DNA from: JAWLHU01 sp041690255
GTDB lineage: Bacteria > Bacillota > Sulfobacillia > Symbiobacteriales > Symbiobacteriaceae
Direction: 5' to 3'
Length of the DNA: 64,000 nt
Assembly (NCBI GenBank): GCA_041690255.1
Contig: JAWLHU010000015.1
Location: forward strand, 1 to 64,000
The notes under the pieces are model-generated. The model saw only the letters and a program-made list of their open reading frames with translations. It was not told the origin of the DNA and ran no database searches. Shown one piece after another: positions 40,874-49,729 of the stretch. How positions within the stretch are numbered: the stretch's first letter is position 1; each line of letters opens with the position of its first letter. Position numbers and translations under genes: made by a program.

Positions 40874-41770
40874 ATGCAAAAACGGATTAAGGTCGGCATT
40901 TTGGGTCCGGGGAACATTGGAACCGACCTCATGTACAAGGTCCTGCGCAGTCCGCTTCTGGAGATGTCGGTGATGATTGGCATTGATCCGACGTCAGAGG
41001 GACTCAATCGGGCTCGGAAAGAGGGAGTCGTGGCCTCGGATCAGGGGATCGACTTCCTGGTGCAGAACCCCGACCTGGCGGAGATCGTGATCGATGCGAC
41101 CACTGCCCGTGCTCATAGTGAAGTGAACGCTCCGCTCCTGAAGAAGCTGGGAAAAATCGCTATCGATTTGACCCCTGCCGCCGTCGGCAAAATGGCCACC
41201 CCCATGGTTAATATGAAGGACTGCCTGAACGAGGAGAACGTCAATCTGATCACCTGTGGCGGGCAGGCGACAACTCCTATCGTGTACGCCATTAACCAGG
41301 CGGTGCCGGTCGAGTACGCAGAGGTGATTACGACCGTCGCCAGTGACAGTGCGGGACCCGGTACCCGGAACAACATTGACGAGTACACCCGCACCACGGC
41401 CAACGCCCTTATGAAGCTGGCCGGGGTCGGTCGGGCAAAGGTCATGACGATCTTTAACCCGGCAATCCCGCAAATGCCCATGCGAAATACGATCTTCTGC
41501 ATCCCCAAGACCTCAGATTTCCGGATTGAGGCGGTGATCCAGGCAGTCCAGGAGATGGCCAGGAAGATCCAGGAATACGTACCGGGTTATCAGCTTACGG
41601 TGGCACCGGTCATCGACCGTGGGATCATTACGACCACCGTTACGATTGAGGGAGCGGGAGATTTCCTGCCCAAGTACTCCGGGAACCTCGACATTGAGAC
41701 CGCCTCGGCTGTAAAGATGGCCGAGATGTTCGCCGAAAAGCTGCTCAAGGAACGAGGGGAAGTCGCATGA
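40874..41770 (+). CDS. Acetaldehyde dehydrogenase (acetylating), DmpF/MhpF type
   Basis: 298 aa from ATG 40874 (AAGGAGGAAC in front). NAD site GILGPGNIGTDLM, catalytic Cys in ITCGGQATTP (about residue 126) and the C-terminal VTIEGAGDFLPKYSGNLDI. It oxidises acetaldehyde to acetyl-CoA and normally channels it from the aldolase encoded by the overlapping next gene. Confidence 0.95.
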   Translation: MQKRIKVGILGPGNIGTDLMYKVLRSPLLEMSVMIGIDPTSEGLNRARKEGVVASDQGIDFLVQNPDLAEIVIDATTARAHSEVNAPLLKKLGKIAIDLTPAAVGKMATPMVNMKDCLNEENVNLITCGGQATTPIVYAINQAVPVEYAEVITTVASDSAGPGTRNNIDEYTRTTANALMKLAGVGRAKVMTIFNPAIPQMPMRNTIFCIPKTSDFRIEAVIQAVQEMARKIQEYVPGYQLTVAPVIDRGIITTTVTIEGAGDFLPKYSGNLDIETASAVKMAEMFAEKLLKERGEVA

Positions 41771-42786
41771 GACGCGTCAGGATCATTGATACAACGCTGC
41801 GCGATGGCAGCCACGCCATGCACCACCAGTATACGCCTGAGCATGTCTTCAACATCTGTTCGGGGCTCGAGAAGGCTGGGGTCTACGCTGTTGAAGTAGG
41901 CCATGGAGCGGGGGCCGGCGGATCGGTGCTTCAGTTCGGCCTGGCCAAGCACAGCGACCGGGAGTTGCTCACGGCAGCGGCCAGGGCCTTGAGCCGGTCA
42001 AAGCTAGCGGTTCTCCTGGTGCCAGGACTAGGCACGATGGAAGACCTGAAGCTGGCCTACGAGTGTGGTGCCCGGATGGTGCGTGTGGCGGTTCACTGCA
42101 CCGAGGTCGATGTGGGCGCCCAGCATATTCGTCTGGGTAAAGAGTTGGGGATGGAGGTTGCCGCCTTCTTCATGATGAGCCACATGACAACTCCTGAAGC
42201 GTTGGCGGCTCAGGCTAAGATGGCGCAGGGATACGGGGCGGACATGATCTATATCGCTGACTCCTCCGGTGCCCAGACGCCCCACGATATGGAAGCTCGG
42301 GTACGGGCGGTCCAGAAGGAGGTCCCCAACCTCCCGATCGGGGTCCACTGCCACAACAACCTGGGGCTAGGGGTGGCTAACCCCCTGGCAGCGGTTGACG
42401 CTGGTGCCGAGTTGATTGACGGCGCGCTGGAGGGCTGGGGCGCCGGCTGCGGCAACACCTCCACCCAAGTGGTTGCTGCCGTCCTACACAAGATGGGTAT
42501 CGACACCGGTACGGACTGGTACGAACTGGTCGAAACCGGGGAGAGATACGTACGGCCGCTGATCAACCGGTCGCTGGAGGTGACCAACGAGGCGCTGATC
42601 TTGGGCTACACGGGCATTTACTCCAGCTTCTATCTCAGGGTGCTGGAGGCCGCGGAGCAGTATGGCGTCTCTCCGAAGCTGATCTTCGAGGGACTGGGCC
42701 GGCGCAAGGTTGTAGGCGGTCAGGAAGACGTGATCCTGGATGTGGCGCTGGAGTTGCAGCGCCAGAAGGAGGCGGCTGTTTCATGA
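41767..42786 (+). CDS. 4-hydroxy-2-oxovalerate aldolase, DmpG/MhpE type
   Basis: 339 aa, ATG overlapping the previous stop (ATGA). HMGL-like TIM barrel: TTLRDGSHAMHHQY with the metal and catalytic residues (R-D, then His), EVGHGAGAGGS, and HCHNNLGLGVANPLAA with the HxH metal site. Cleaves 4-hydroxy-2-oxovalerate to pyruvate and acetaldehyde, in complex with the dehydrogenase. Its stop overlaps the ATG of the IlvD-type gene. Confidence 0.95.
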   Translation: MRRVRIIDTTLRDGSHAMHHQYTPEHVFNICSGLEKAGVYAVEVGHGAGAGGSVLQFGLAKHSDRELLTAAARALSRSKLAVLLVPGLGTMEDLKLAYECGARMVRVAVHCTEVDVGAQHIRLGKELGMEVAAFFMMSHMTTPEALAAQAKMAQGYGADMIYIADSSGAQTPHDMEARVRAVQKEVPNLPIGVHCHNNLGLGVANPLAAVDAGAELIDGALEGWGAGCGNTSTQVVAAVLHKMGIDTGTDWYELVETGERYVRPLINRSLEVTNEALILGYTGIYSSFYLRVLEAAEQYGVSPKLIFEGLGRRKVVGGQEDVILDVALELQRQKEAAVS

Positions 42787-44441
42787 GAAGCGACCTCATC
42801 AAGAGCGGACTCGAACGAGCCACCCAACGCTCCCTGCTGAAGGCAACCGGTCTCTCCAATGAAGACCTGCGCAAACCACTGATCGGTGTAGTAAACTCCT
42901 TCAACGAGATCAACCCCGGCCATGTCCACCTCCGGGAACTGGTTCACTTCGTGAAGCTGGGCATTGCCGCCGCCGGTGGAACGCCAGTAGAGTTCCCGGC
43001 TATCGCACTCTGTGACGGCATTGCCATGGGTCACGCGGGCATGCGTTATCCTCTCGCCTCCCGGGAGTTGATCGCCGACTCCACCGAGGCCATGACCGAG
43101 GGGCACCAGCTCGACGGTCTGGTCCTGGTCACGAACTGTGACAAGATTACCCCAGGAATGATGATGGCTGCTGCCCGGCTCAATATCCCATCGATCATGA
43201 TCGCAGGCGGGCCTATGTCCTGTGGATGGTTCCGCGGGCAGCCCACTGATGGCGGCAGACTCTACGAGGCCGCCGGCAAGGTCGCCATGGGCGAAATGAC
43301 CACCAGCGAGGTGGATGAGTGGGAAGATGAGGCCAGCCCCGGGTGTGGTGCCTGCGGTCTGCTGGGCACCGCAAACTCCATGAACATGCTCTCGGAGGCA
43401 CTGGGGATCAGTCTGCCCTGGAACTCCACGATCCCAGCCTACTTGGCCAAGCGGAAGATGCTTGCCCGGAAAACGGGCGAGCAGATCATGGAACTGTTCC
43501 GGAAAGGGATTCGTCCGGCGGATATCCTGACCAAGGACGCGTTCATGAATGCCATTGCCGTAGACATGGCGATTGGCGGTTCCAGCAATACCGTTCTTCA
43601 CCTGATCGCGATCGCCTACGAGCTGGGCATTGAGATCGAGCTTGAGACCTTCGACCAGATCAGCAGGAAGGTACCACGGCTCTGCAACTTCGCCCCAGGT
43701 GGTTCGTTCCACATTGAGGATCTCTACCGGGCCGGCGGTCTGCAGGTGGTCGTAGCCGAGTTGGCGAAGGCGGACCTCTTTGATCTCGATGTCTTGACCT
43801 GTACCGGCAAGACCTTCCGCGAGAACATTGCCAGCGCGGTGCATCGGGACAAGGAAGTCGTCCGGCCGATAGATCACCCCTACTATCTGGAAGGCGGTAT
43901 CGCAATTCTGAATGGCAACCTCTGCCCTGAGGGCGCGGTTGTCAAGCAGTCGGCGGTGGCCCCGGAAATGTTGCGGCACAGTGGCCCGGCACGGATCTTC
44001 GACCTGGAGGAGGACGCTGTTGCAGCGATTCTCGCCGGCAAGATCACGAAGGGCGACGTGGTGGTCATCCGCTACGAAGGGCCAAAGGGCGGTCCTGGCA
44101 TGCGCGAGATGCTCACGCCCACAGCGTCGCTCATGGGCGTTGGCCTTGGCAAGGAGGTCGCGCTGATCACCGATGGACGCTTCTCGGGAGCGACCCGCGG
44201 TGCCTGCATCGGTCACGTCTCACCGGAGGCAGCAGAGGGCGGCCCCATTGCCTGGCTGAAGGAAGGGGATATTATCGACATTGATATTCCTGCCCGCACC
44301 CTGAACGTGAGATTGTCCGAGGCCGAGTTGGAGGAGCGGCGCAAGACCTGGCGGCCTCTGGAGCCCAAGGTGAAGAAGGGCTACCTGGTCCGCTATGCCA
44401 AAACCGTCACCTCCGCCAGCCACGGTGCCGTAGTGAAATAA
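42783..44441 (+). CDS. IlvD/Edd-family dehydratase, likely sugar-acid or trihydroxy-acid dehydratase
   Basis: 552 aa. FeS cysteines in NCDKITPGMM (about residue 120) and SPGCGACG (about residue 193), with further family segments GRFSGATRGACIGHVSPEA and the C-terminal active-site Ser region. Length and motifs also fit biosynthetic dihydroxy-acid dehydratase, but translational coupling (ATGA overlap) to the aldolase and the absence of other branched-chain amino acid genes argue for catabolism. Acting on 2,3-dihydroxy acids, it would yield 2-keto-3-deoxy acids; 2,3,4-trihydroxypentanoate would give 4-hydroxy-2-oxovalerate, the substrate of the preceding gene product. Confidence 0.85.
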   Translation: MRSDLIKSGLERATQRSLLKATGLSNEDLRKPLIGVVNSFNEINPGHVHLRELVHFVKLGIAAAGGTPVEFPAIALCDGIAMGHAGMRYPLASRELIADSTEAMTEGHQLDGLVLVTNCDKITPGMMMAAARLNIPSIMIAGGPMSCGWFRGQPTDGGRLYEAAGKVAMGEMTTSEVDEWEDEASPGCGACGLLGTANSMNMLSEALGISLPWNSTIPAYLAKRKMLARKTGEQIMELFRKGIRPADILTKDAFMNAIAVDMAIGGSSNTVLHLIAIAYELGIEIELETFDQISRKVPRLCNFAPGGSFHIEDLYRAGGLQVVVAELAKADLFDLDVLTCTGKTFRENIASAVHRDKEVVRPIDHPYYLEGGIAILNGNLCPEGAVVKQSAVAPEMLRHSGPARIFDLEEDAVAAILAGKITKGDVVVIRYEGPKGGPGMREMLTPTASLMGVGLGKEVALITDGRFSGATRGACIGHVSPEAAEGGPIAWLKEGDIIDIDIPARTLNVRLSEAELEERRKTWRPLEPKVKKGYLVRYAKTVTSASHGAVVK

Positions 44442-44482
44442 ACGAAGTAGACCCACCCGCGGACCAGAACGGGTATGGAAAC

Positions 44483-44520
44483 GGGGCCGCCGGATCGTCA
44501 CGCATCGGTCGGCGGTTCCC
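44483..44520 (+). terminator. GC-rich hairpin between ilvD-like gene and gntP
   Basis: GGGGCCGCCG pairs with CGGCGGTTCCC (small bulge). No T-run. It could lower read-through into the permease gene or be part of its leader. Confidence 0.4.
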
Positions 44521-44612
44521 GGACCACCGCTCCCGGATGCCATGGCTTCCGACTCAGCAGGATCGCTCCCGTCGCCGCTCAACCTTCCTTCTTCTGATAA
44601 GGAGGTACCCGC

Positions 44613-45962
44613 ATGTCGAGCACGCTGATCCTTGTCAACCTGCTGATCACCATCATCATTGTCGTCGTCCTTATTCTGAAGCTGCGGTTTAACCCGGTCA
44701 TCTCCTTGATCCTCGCCTCTCTCTATATGGGCCTGGCCTCGGGTGTAGGCTTCGTTAACACGGTCGGTTCGATCACGAAGGGCTTCGGTAACCTCATGAC
44801 CGGCATTGGCCTCTCGGTTGGTTTTGGCGTCATGCTGGGCAAGCTGGTTGCTGATTCCGGTGCTGTTCAGTCGATCGCCAACGGCATGCTGAAGCTGACC
44901 AAGAAGGAGGACTCCCACTACTCGCTTGGCGCAACGGGCTTCATTGTCTCGATTCCGGTCTTCTACGATGTCGGCTACGTAATCCTAGTTCCTCTCGCAC
45001 GAGTCCTCGCCAAGTCGGCGAAGTCGCTGCCGTACTTCGTTGGCGCTTTGGCGGCCGGTCTTGGCATGGCGCATACCTTTGTCCCCCCTACCCCTGGACC
45101 TCTGACGGGCGGTCAACTCCTGAAGTTGGATGTAGGCACGCTGATCCTGTGGGGTCTGATCATTGGTGTGCCCACCTTCCTGCTCGGTCTCTGGATCTAT
45201 GACCGCTTCCTGCTTCGCCGGGGCTTCTGGAACCCTGCGAAGGACGAAGATGCGAACTACAGCGAGGAAGCAGGTCGCCAGCGGGCCGAGGAGCAGGTCG
45301 TAGCCGGGAAGCAACCGGGCTTCTGGTTTGCGATGCTCCCGATTGTCCTGCCGATCGTAATGATCCTGATCGGGACCGCTACGCAGGCCGCTGTTGGCAA
45401 GGTGCCGGAATGGGTCGCCTTCATTTCGGACAAGAACATTGCCTTGCTGGTAGGTGTCTTCGCCGCCATGATCGTGGCTCGTTCCACCGGGATGGATGGG
45501 AAGCAGATTGAGAAGTCAATCGCCAAATCGCTCGCCGATGCTGGTATTGTCCTCCTCATCACGGGTGCCGGTGGGGCGCTGGGCTCGGTCCTGACCGCTT
45601 CGGGTGTTGGCAACGCCATCACTGAGATGATGAAGGCGGTCTCCTTCAACCCGATTCTCCTGGCCTGGCTGATCGCAGCGCTCATGAAGGTCGCCCAGGG
45701 CTCGGGTACCGTCTCCATGATCACCGCCCTGACGATTCTTGCCCCGGCGGTCCCGACGCTGGGCGTGGCCCCCATTCTGATCGCCCTGGCTGCCTTCTCT
45801 GGCTCCCTGATGGGCGCACATTTCAACGACAGCGGCTTCTGGATCAGCGCCAAGATCGCTGGGCTGACTACCTCCGGCGGCCTGAAGACCTATACAACGG
45901 TCTGCGCAATCAACGCTGTCGTCAGTCTGCTCCTGATCTTTGCCGCCAGTTTCATTATCTAA
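44613..45962 (+). CDS. GntP-family gluconate-type H+ symporter
   Basis: 449 aa, about 12-14 membrane segments, ATAAGGAGG site. GntP marks: VNTVGSITKGFGNLMTGIGLSVGFGVMLG, the loop AAGLGMAHTFVPPTPGPLT (substrate region) and FSGSLMGAHFNDSGFWI near the C terminus. Imports gluconate-like hydroxy acids. It lies 171 bp after the IlvD-like gene, same strand, and is the last gene before a strong terminator, so it most likely supplies the acid consumed by the operon. Confidence 0.9.
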   Translation: MSSTLILVNLLITIIIVVVLILKLRFNPVISLILASLYMGLASGVGFVNTVGSITKGFGNLMTGIGLSVGFGVMLGKLVADSGAVQSIANGMLKLTKKEDSHYSLGATGFIVSIPVFYDVGYVILVPLARVLAKSAKSLPYFVGALAAGLGMAHTFVPPTPGPLTGGQLLKLDVGTLILWGLIIGVPTFLLGLWIYDRFLLRRGFWNPAKDEDANYSEEAGRQRAEEQVVAGKQPGFWFAMLPIVLPIVMILIGTATQAAVGKVPEWVAFISDKNIALLVGVFAAMIVARSTGMDGKQIEKSIAKSLADAGIVLLITGAGGALGSVLTASGVGNAITEMMKAVSFNPILLAWLIAALMKVAQGSGTVSMITALTILAPAVPTLGVAPILIALAAFSGSLMGAHFNDSGFWISAKIAGLTTSGGLKTYTTVCAINAVVSLLLIFAASFII

Positions 45963-45995
45963 TAACGCCAGGCTGCTGGTCCGCGGCCTTCGCAA

Positions 45996-46025
45996 CGACC
46001 CCCACTTCCTGTGAAGTGGGGGTCG
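45996..46025. terminator. Bidirectional terminator
   Basis: CGACCCCCACTTC, loop CTGT, GAAGTGGGGGTCG; 13-bp perfect stem between gntP (+) and the iron transporter (-). Confidence 0.9.
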
Positions 46026-46044
46026 TCTCAAAGGCTATTGCTAG

Positions 46045-46734
46045 TCAGCGCCAGGCGGCGGCTGCCGTCGCCTGGACTTCGGTCGGACGGACCGTGTCGC
46101 CCATGACCACCGTACGGTGGCAGATCGCCTCCACATCGTTCTGGTCGTGGGTAACGAAGAGGCAGGTCATATCGGCCCGGTCCAGAATTGCCCGAAGCTC
46201 GCTGCGAATGGAGGCCTTCAGGTTGGTATCGAGGTTGCTGAATGGCTCATCCATGAGCAGCATGGAAGGCCTGGGCGCCAGCGCCCTAGCCAGAGCGACC
46301 CTCTGCTGTTGCCCACCGCTCAGTTCGTGGGGGTAGCGGCCCTCGTAGCCGGTCAGCTGGACGAGGTCGAACATCTCCTTCGCTCGGGCACGGCGCTCTC
46401 CACGTGAGAGACGATGCAGGCCGAACTCCACATTTTCCGCCACGGTCAGGTGGGGGAAGAGCCCGTAGTCCTGAAAGACCATGCCTACGCCCCGCTTCTC
46501 GGGCAGCACGAAGGTGCGCTCGTTGACAACCGTCTGCCCAGCGATCACCACGGCTCCCGCACGGGGCGACTCTAGGCCGGCGATCAGGCGGAGGAGGGTG
46601 CTCTTGCCGCTACCGCTCGGGCCCAGGATGCCGACAGTCTCTCCCTTCTCCATGGAGAACGAGAAATCGTGGATGACCGGCGGCTGCGAGGCCGCATAGG
46701 TAAAGGAGATATTCCGCACGTCTACAAAGCTCAT
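46045..46734 (-). CDS. Ferric iron ABC transporter ATPase
   Basis: 229 aa. Walker A GPSGSGKST, Q-loop FQDYGLFPHLTV, signature LSGGQQQR, Walker B LLMDEPF, H-loop THDQ. It is shorter than FbpC/PotA-type ATPases, which carry a C-terminal regulatory domain of about 100 residues; here the chain stops just after the ATPase core. ATG overlaps the permease stop (ATGA), so it is the third gene of the operon. Confidence 0.88.
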   Translation of the reverse strand: MSFVDVRNISFTYAASQPPVIHDFSFSMEKGETVGILGPSGSGKSTLLRLIAGLESPRAGAVVIAGQTVVNERTFVLPEKRGVGMVFQDYGLFPHLTVAENVEFGLHRLSRGERRARAKEMFDLVQLTGYEGRYPHELSGGQQQRVALARALAPRPSMLLMDEPFSNLDTNLKASIRSELRAILDRADMTCLFVTHDQNDVEAICHRTVVMGDTVRPTEVQATAAAAWR

Positions 46735-48377
46735 TCCGTTCTCTCCTTCCCGAATCGATCTAGGAGGAAGACAGACAGCATGCTGAGGCCGATGATGAAG
46801 AGGGAGGGCACAGCCGCCTGGTGAATCTGTTCATCGCTTGCGTACTGATAGGCCTTTGTGGCAAGGGTTTCGAAGTTGAACGGTCGTAGCAGGAGTGCCA
46901 ACGGGAGCTCCTTGACAATCTCGACGAACGTGAGGATCGCCCCGCTGAAGAGAGCCCCCCTGATCAGCGGAAGATCCACCTTGAAGAAGCTCCTCGTGAT
47001 CCCCTGACCCAACATGCGGGAGACTTCAAGGTATCGGGTTCCGATCTTCTCGAAACCGGCTTCCACCGCGTTATAGCCGGTTGCCATAAACCGCACCACA
47101 TAGGCGATCAGGAGCATAGCCAGGGAGAGGCTCAGGACCAGCGGCGCCTCGCCCATGCCCATGCGGGCATATAGCGGGGCCAGTTGCTGATCGATCTCAA
47201 GGAAGACAACCAGAACGCCGACTGCGACGATCGCTCCGGGAATGGAGTACCCCGCCGTGATCAACCTGGCGAGGGCCTGAGCGAACCGGTTGGCCTGTGT
47301 CCTATACACGTTGGCTACCACTACGGCGAAAACCATGATGATCGCTGTGGCAGCAAGGGCGAGTTGCAGGCTCCGATAGGTCAGTTGCCAGAACGAGGGG
47401 GTTAGTACATCGGCGTAGGTCCAGGCAGCCCAGACGCCAAGCTGCAGAAGAGGGATGAGGAAGGACCATGCGAAGACGAGGCCAGAGAATGCGAAAGCAG
47501 CAAGTGCTGCAGCGCCGGTCAGCCTTCGGGGCACGAGAGGCCTTGATTTGCTGGTCGATGCGCTGAAGCGCTTGTTCTGCCGGAGCATGCGCTCCAGAAT
47601 GAACAGGCCGATGATGCCAACCATGAGCCAGGCTGAGAGGCGGACGGCTGAGTCGACATCGTACATACCGAACCAGGTCCGGAAGATAGCCGTCGATATG
47701 GTTTGGACGCCGAAGTAGTTGGTCACACCGTAATCGCTTAGCACCTCGAAAACGACGAGGGTCACACCACCGATCACCGCAGGGCGGGCGAGTGGCAAGA
47801 CGATGCGGGTGAAAATGGCGGTGGGGCTTCGCCCGAGCAAGAGGGCATTTTCTACGTATGATCCGCTCTGATTCTCCAAGAAGGACTTGGTTACCACATA
47901 GACATATGGGAACAGGAAGAGGGTAAAGACGAATATGGCTCCGGGCATGGACGAAATACCGAACGTTGGACTGACGGTCAGGCCCACGGAGCGGAGTGTT
48001 GTCTGAACAACGCCAGTGTAGCTGAACATGGTGCTATACGTATATGCAGCAATGTACGGTGGTACCGCAAGCGGGAGCATAAGTCCCCAGCGGAAGAAGC
48101 GCCGAAGGGGGAAGTCATAGGCGGCGATCAGCCAGGCCAGGGGTACAGCCACAAGTATCGCGAAACCGGAGGTGAAGAGGACCAGCCATAGAGACTGAGC
48201 TATGTAGCTCTTAAGCAGGTACTCCTGAATGTGCAGCCAGTTAGCGTTGGGCGCTTGAAACAGGGAGAAGAGAATGGGAAGCAGGGGCAGCAGAACAAGT
48301 GCTGCCCCCACCAGGCCGATGAGTAGCCACCCATTGGTGTGCTTCCGAAGATCCCGGATCAGAGTCGCCCACACCAT
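46731..48377 (-). CDS. Ferric iron ABC transporter permease (FbpB-like)
   Basis: 548 aa with two homologous halves of six membrane segments, as in FbpB/SfuB. The EAA loops are seen in ENALLLGRSPTAIFTRIVLPLARPA (first half) and the EKIGTRYLEVSRMLGQGITR segment (second half). Starts 2 bp after the binding-protein stop codon. The pore for iron delivered by the lipoprotein encoded upstream. Confidence 0.9.
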   Translation of the reverse strand: MVWATLIRDLRKHTNGWLLIGLVGAALVLLPLLPILFSLFQAPNANWLHIQEYLLKSYIAQSLWLVLFTSGFAILVAVPLAWLIAAYDFPLRRFFRWGLMLPLAVPPYIAAYTYSTMFSYTGVVQTTLRSVGLTVSPTFGISSMPGAIFVFTLFLFPYVYVVTKSFLENQSGSYVENALLLGRSPTAIFTRIVLPLARPAVIGGVTLVVFEVLSDYGVTNYFGVQTISTAIFRTWFGMYDVDSAVRLSAWLMVGIIGLFILERMLRQNKRFSASTSKSRPLVPRRLTGAAALAAFAFSGLVFAWSFLIPLLQLGVWAAWTYADVLTPSFWQLTYRSLQLALAATAIIMVFAVVVANVYRTQANRFAQALARLITAGYSIPGAIVAVGVLVVFLEIDQQLAPLYARMGMGEAPLVLSLSLAMLLIAYVVRFMATGYNAVEAGFEKIGTRYLEVSRMLGQGITRSFFKVDLPLIRGALFSGAILTFVEIVKELPLALLLRPFNFETLATKAYQYASDEQIHQAAVPSLFIIGLSMLSVFLLDRFGKERTE

Positions 48378-48379
48378 GA

Positions 48380-49465
48380 TTACTTCCAGCCTGCCTTATC
48401 CATAAGCTGTAGCGCCAGAGCGTTGTGCTCGCCCAGCTTCGCGAAGTCGATCTGCTGGGCCTTGAACTGCCCCCAGGAAGCGAGCAGCTCAGGTAGCTGG
48501 GCCTTCGGGTTGACCGGGTACTCGTAGTTCTCCTTGGACATGAGCTCCTGGGCCGGCTCGCTGGTCAGGTACTCGATCAGCTTCACGGCCGCATCCTTAT
48601 TCTTACTGTGCTTGGCGAGGCCAACACCGCTGATGTTGATATGCGTGCCGGTCGTCTGCTGATTCGGGAAGAACACGCCAACCGCCTGGCCCACCTTCGC
48701 CTCCTCTGCGTCCTTGGAGTTGACCAACTGACCGACATAGTAGGTGTTCATGATCGCCACGTCGCCAACACCGGCGACAATCGCTTTGGCCTGATCACGG
48801 TCGCCGCCTTCAGGCTTGCGAGCCAGGTTCTTGGCAATGCCCTTTGCCCAATCCGCAGAGGCCTGCTCACCGTTCAGGGCGATGAGGGAGGCTACGAGCG
48901 ACTGGTTGTAGAGGTTGGTGGAGGAGCGGACAAGCAGCTTCCCCTTCCACTTGTCGGTGGCGAGGTCCTCGTAGGTAGAGAGCTGCTCTGGGGTCACCCG
49001 CTCCTTGCTGTACACGATCACTCGGGCACGGGTGGAGAGGCCGATCCAGTGGTTATCCTTGTCACGGAGGTACTGCGGCACGTTCTGATCGACGACAGCG
49101 GAGGTCACGGGCTGCAGGACACCAGCTTCCTTGGCGGTGTTCAGCACACCACCATCTACCGTAATGAAGAGGTCGGCCGGGGAGGACTGCCTCTCACGCT
49201 TCAGACGTTCGATCAGTTCCGGAGCGTTACCCTTGACTACATTTACCTGAATACCGGTCTGTTTGGTGAACTCTGCATAGAGAAGGTCATCAACGGCGTA
49301 GTGCCTAGCTGTGTAAATGTTTACAACTTGCTCTTTGGTCGGTTCGGGGGCAGCGGTGCTGGGCGGGGTTGACGTTGAAGGAGCGGGAGCGGCACCGCAT
49401 CCAGCCAGGAGTCCGGCACTAACGACAACGGAGAGGATCGAGGTGAGAAGACGGCGGGAGAACAT
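48380..49465 (-). CDS. Iron(III) ABC transporter substrate-binding lipoprotein
   Basis: 361 aa; lipobox LLAGC at residues 19-23 after an N-terminal hydrophobic stretch, then a Pro/Thr/Ser linker. The core starts with VVNIYTARHYAVDDLLYAEF, and IMNTYYVGQL holds the paired Tyr that bind Fe(III) in FbpA/FutA proteins; H56-like and other ligands are likely in ARHYAVD. ATG at 49465 with GGAGGC 11 nt in front. First gene of the iron operon, behind a Fur-like box. Confidence 0.92.
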   Translation of the reverse strand: MFSRRLLTSILSVVVSAGLLAGCGAAPAPSTSTPPSTAAPEPTKEQVVNIYTARHYAVDDLLYAEFTKQTGIQVNVVKGNAPELIERLKRERQSSPADLFITVDGGVLNTAKEAGVLQPVTSAVVDQNVPQYLRDKDNHWIGLSTRARVIVYSKERVTPEQLSTYEDLATDKWKGKLLVRSSTNLYNQSLVASLIALNGEQASADWAKGIAKNLARKPEGGDRDQAKAIVAGVGDVAIMNTYYVGQLVNSKDAEEAKVGQAVGVFFPNQQTTGTHINISGVGLAKHSKNKDAAVKLIEYLTSEPAQELMSKENYEYPVNPKAQLPELLASWGQFKAQQIDFAKLGEHNALALQLMDKAGWK

Positions 49466-49481
49466 GAAGGAGATCGCCTCC

Positions 49482-49508
49482 GATTGAGAATGAGTATCAC
49501 TTGCAATC
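49482..49508. promoter_or_regulatory. Fur-like box of the ferric transporter operon
   Basis: GATTGAGAATGAGTATCAC followed by TTGCAATC: GATTG/CAATC outer arms and the GAATGAGTATC core resemble the Fur consensus GATAATGATAATCATTATC. It lies 17 bp before the start codon, so iron-replete repression is expected. Confidence 0.7.
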
Positions 49509-49686
49509 GAAATTTACCATGGGGTTACCCCCCCTGTCAACCAATGCCGGAAGCTAGGCGCGGGAATAGTGCGCGGACCCTACCTGCCACCCTCCCCCCT
49601 GGTCTCCGATACAGTCCCATACGGTCACCCGGAGAGTCAACGGATGGGGGTTGACTGCGGCATCTCACTGCTCCATACGAAGATGA

Positions 49687-49718
49687 AGGCCCGCCCCCTG
49701 GCATTTGGGGAGCGGACC
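49687..49718 (-). terminator. Possible terminator after the ABC exporter pair
   Basis: Imperfect stem AGGTCCGCTCCCC / GGGGGCGGGCCT on the minus strand, 12 bp past the stop at 49730. No clear U-tract. The rest of 49509-49729 shows nothing else. Confidence 0.4.
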
Positions 49719-49729
49719 TGCATCTCTTC

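Noticed and set aside
42783..44441. Biosynthetic ilvD for branched-chain amino acids
   Set aside because: Not excluded on sequence alone, but coupling to the aldolase and to a GntP permease, with no ilvBC or leu genes near, favours catabolism.
44442..44612. Riboswitch or T-box before gntP
   Set aside because: Only a GC-rich hairpin is visible; no conserved riboswitch or T-box core could be matched.
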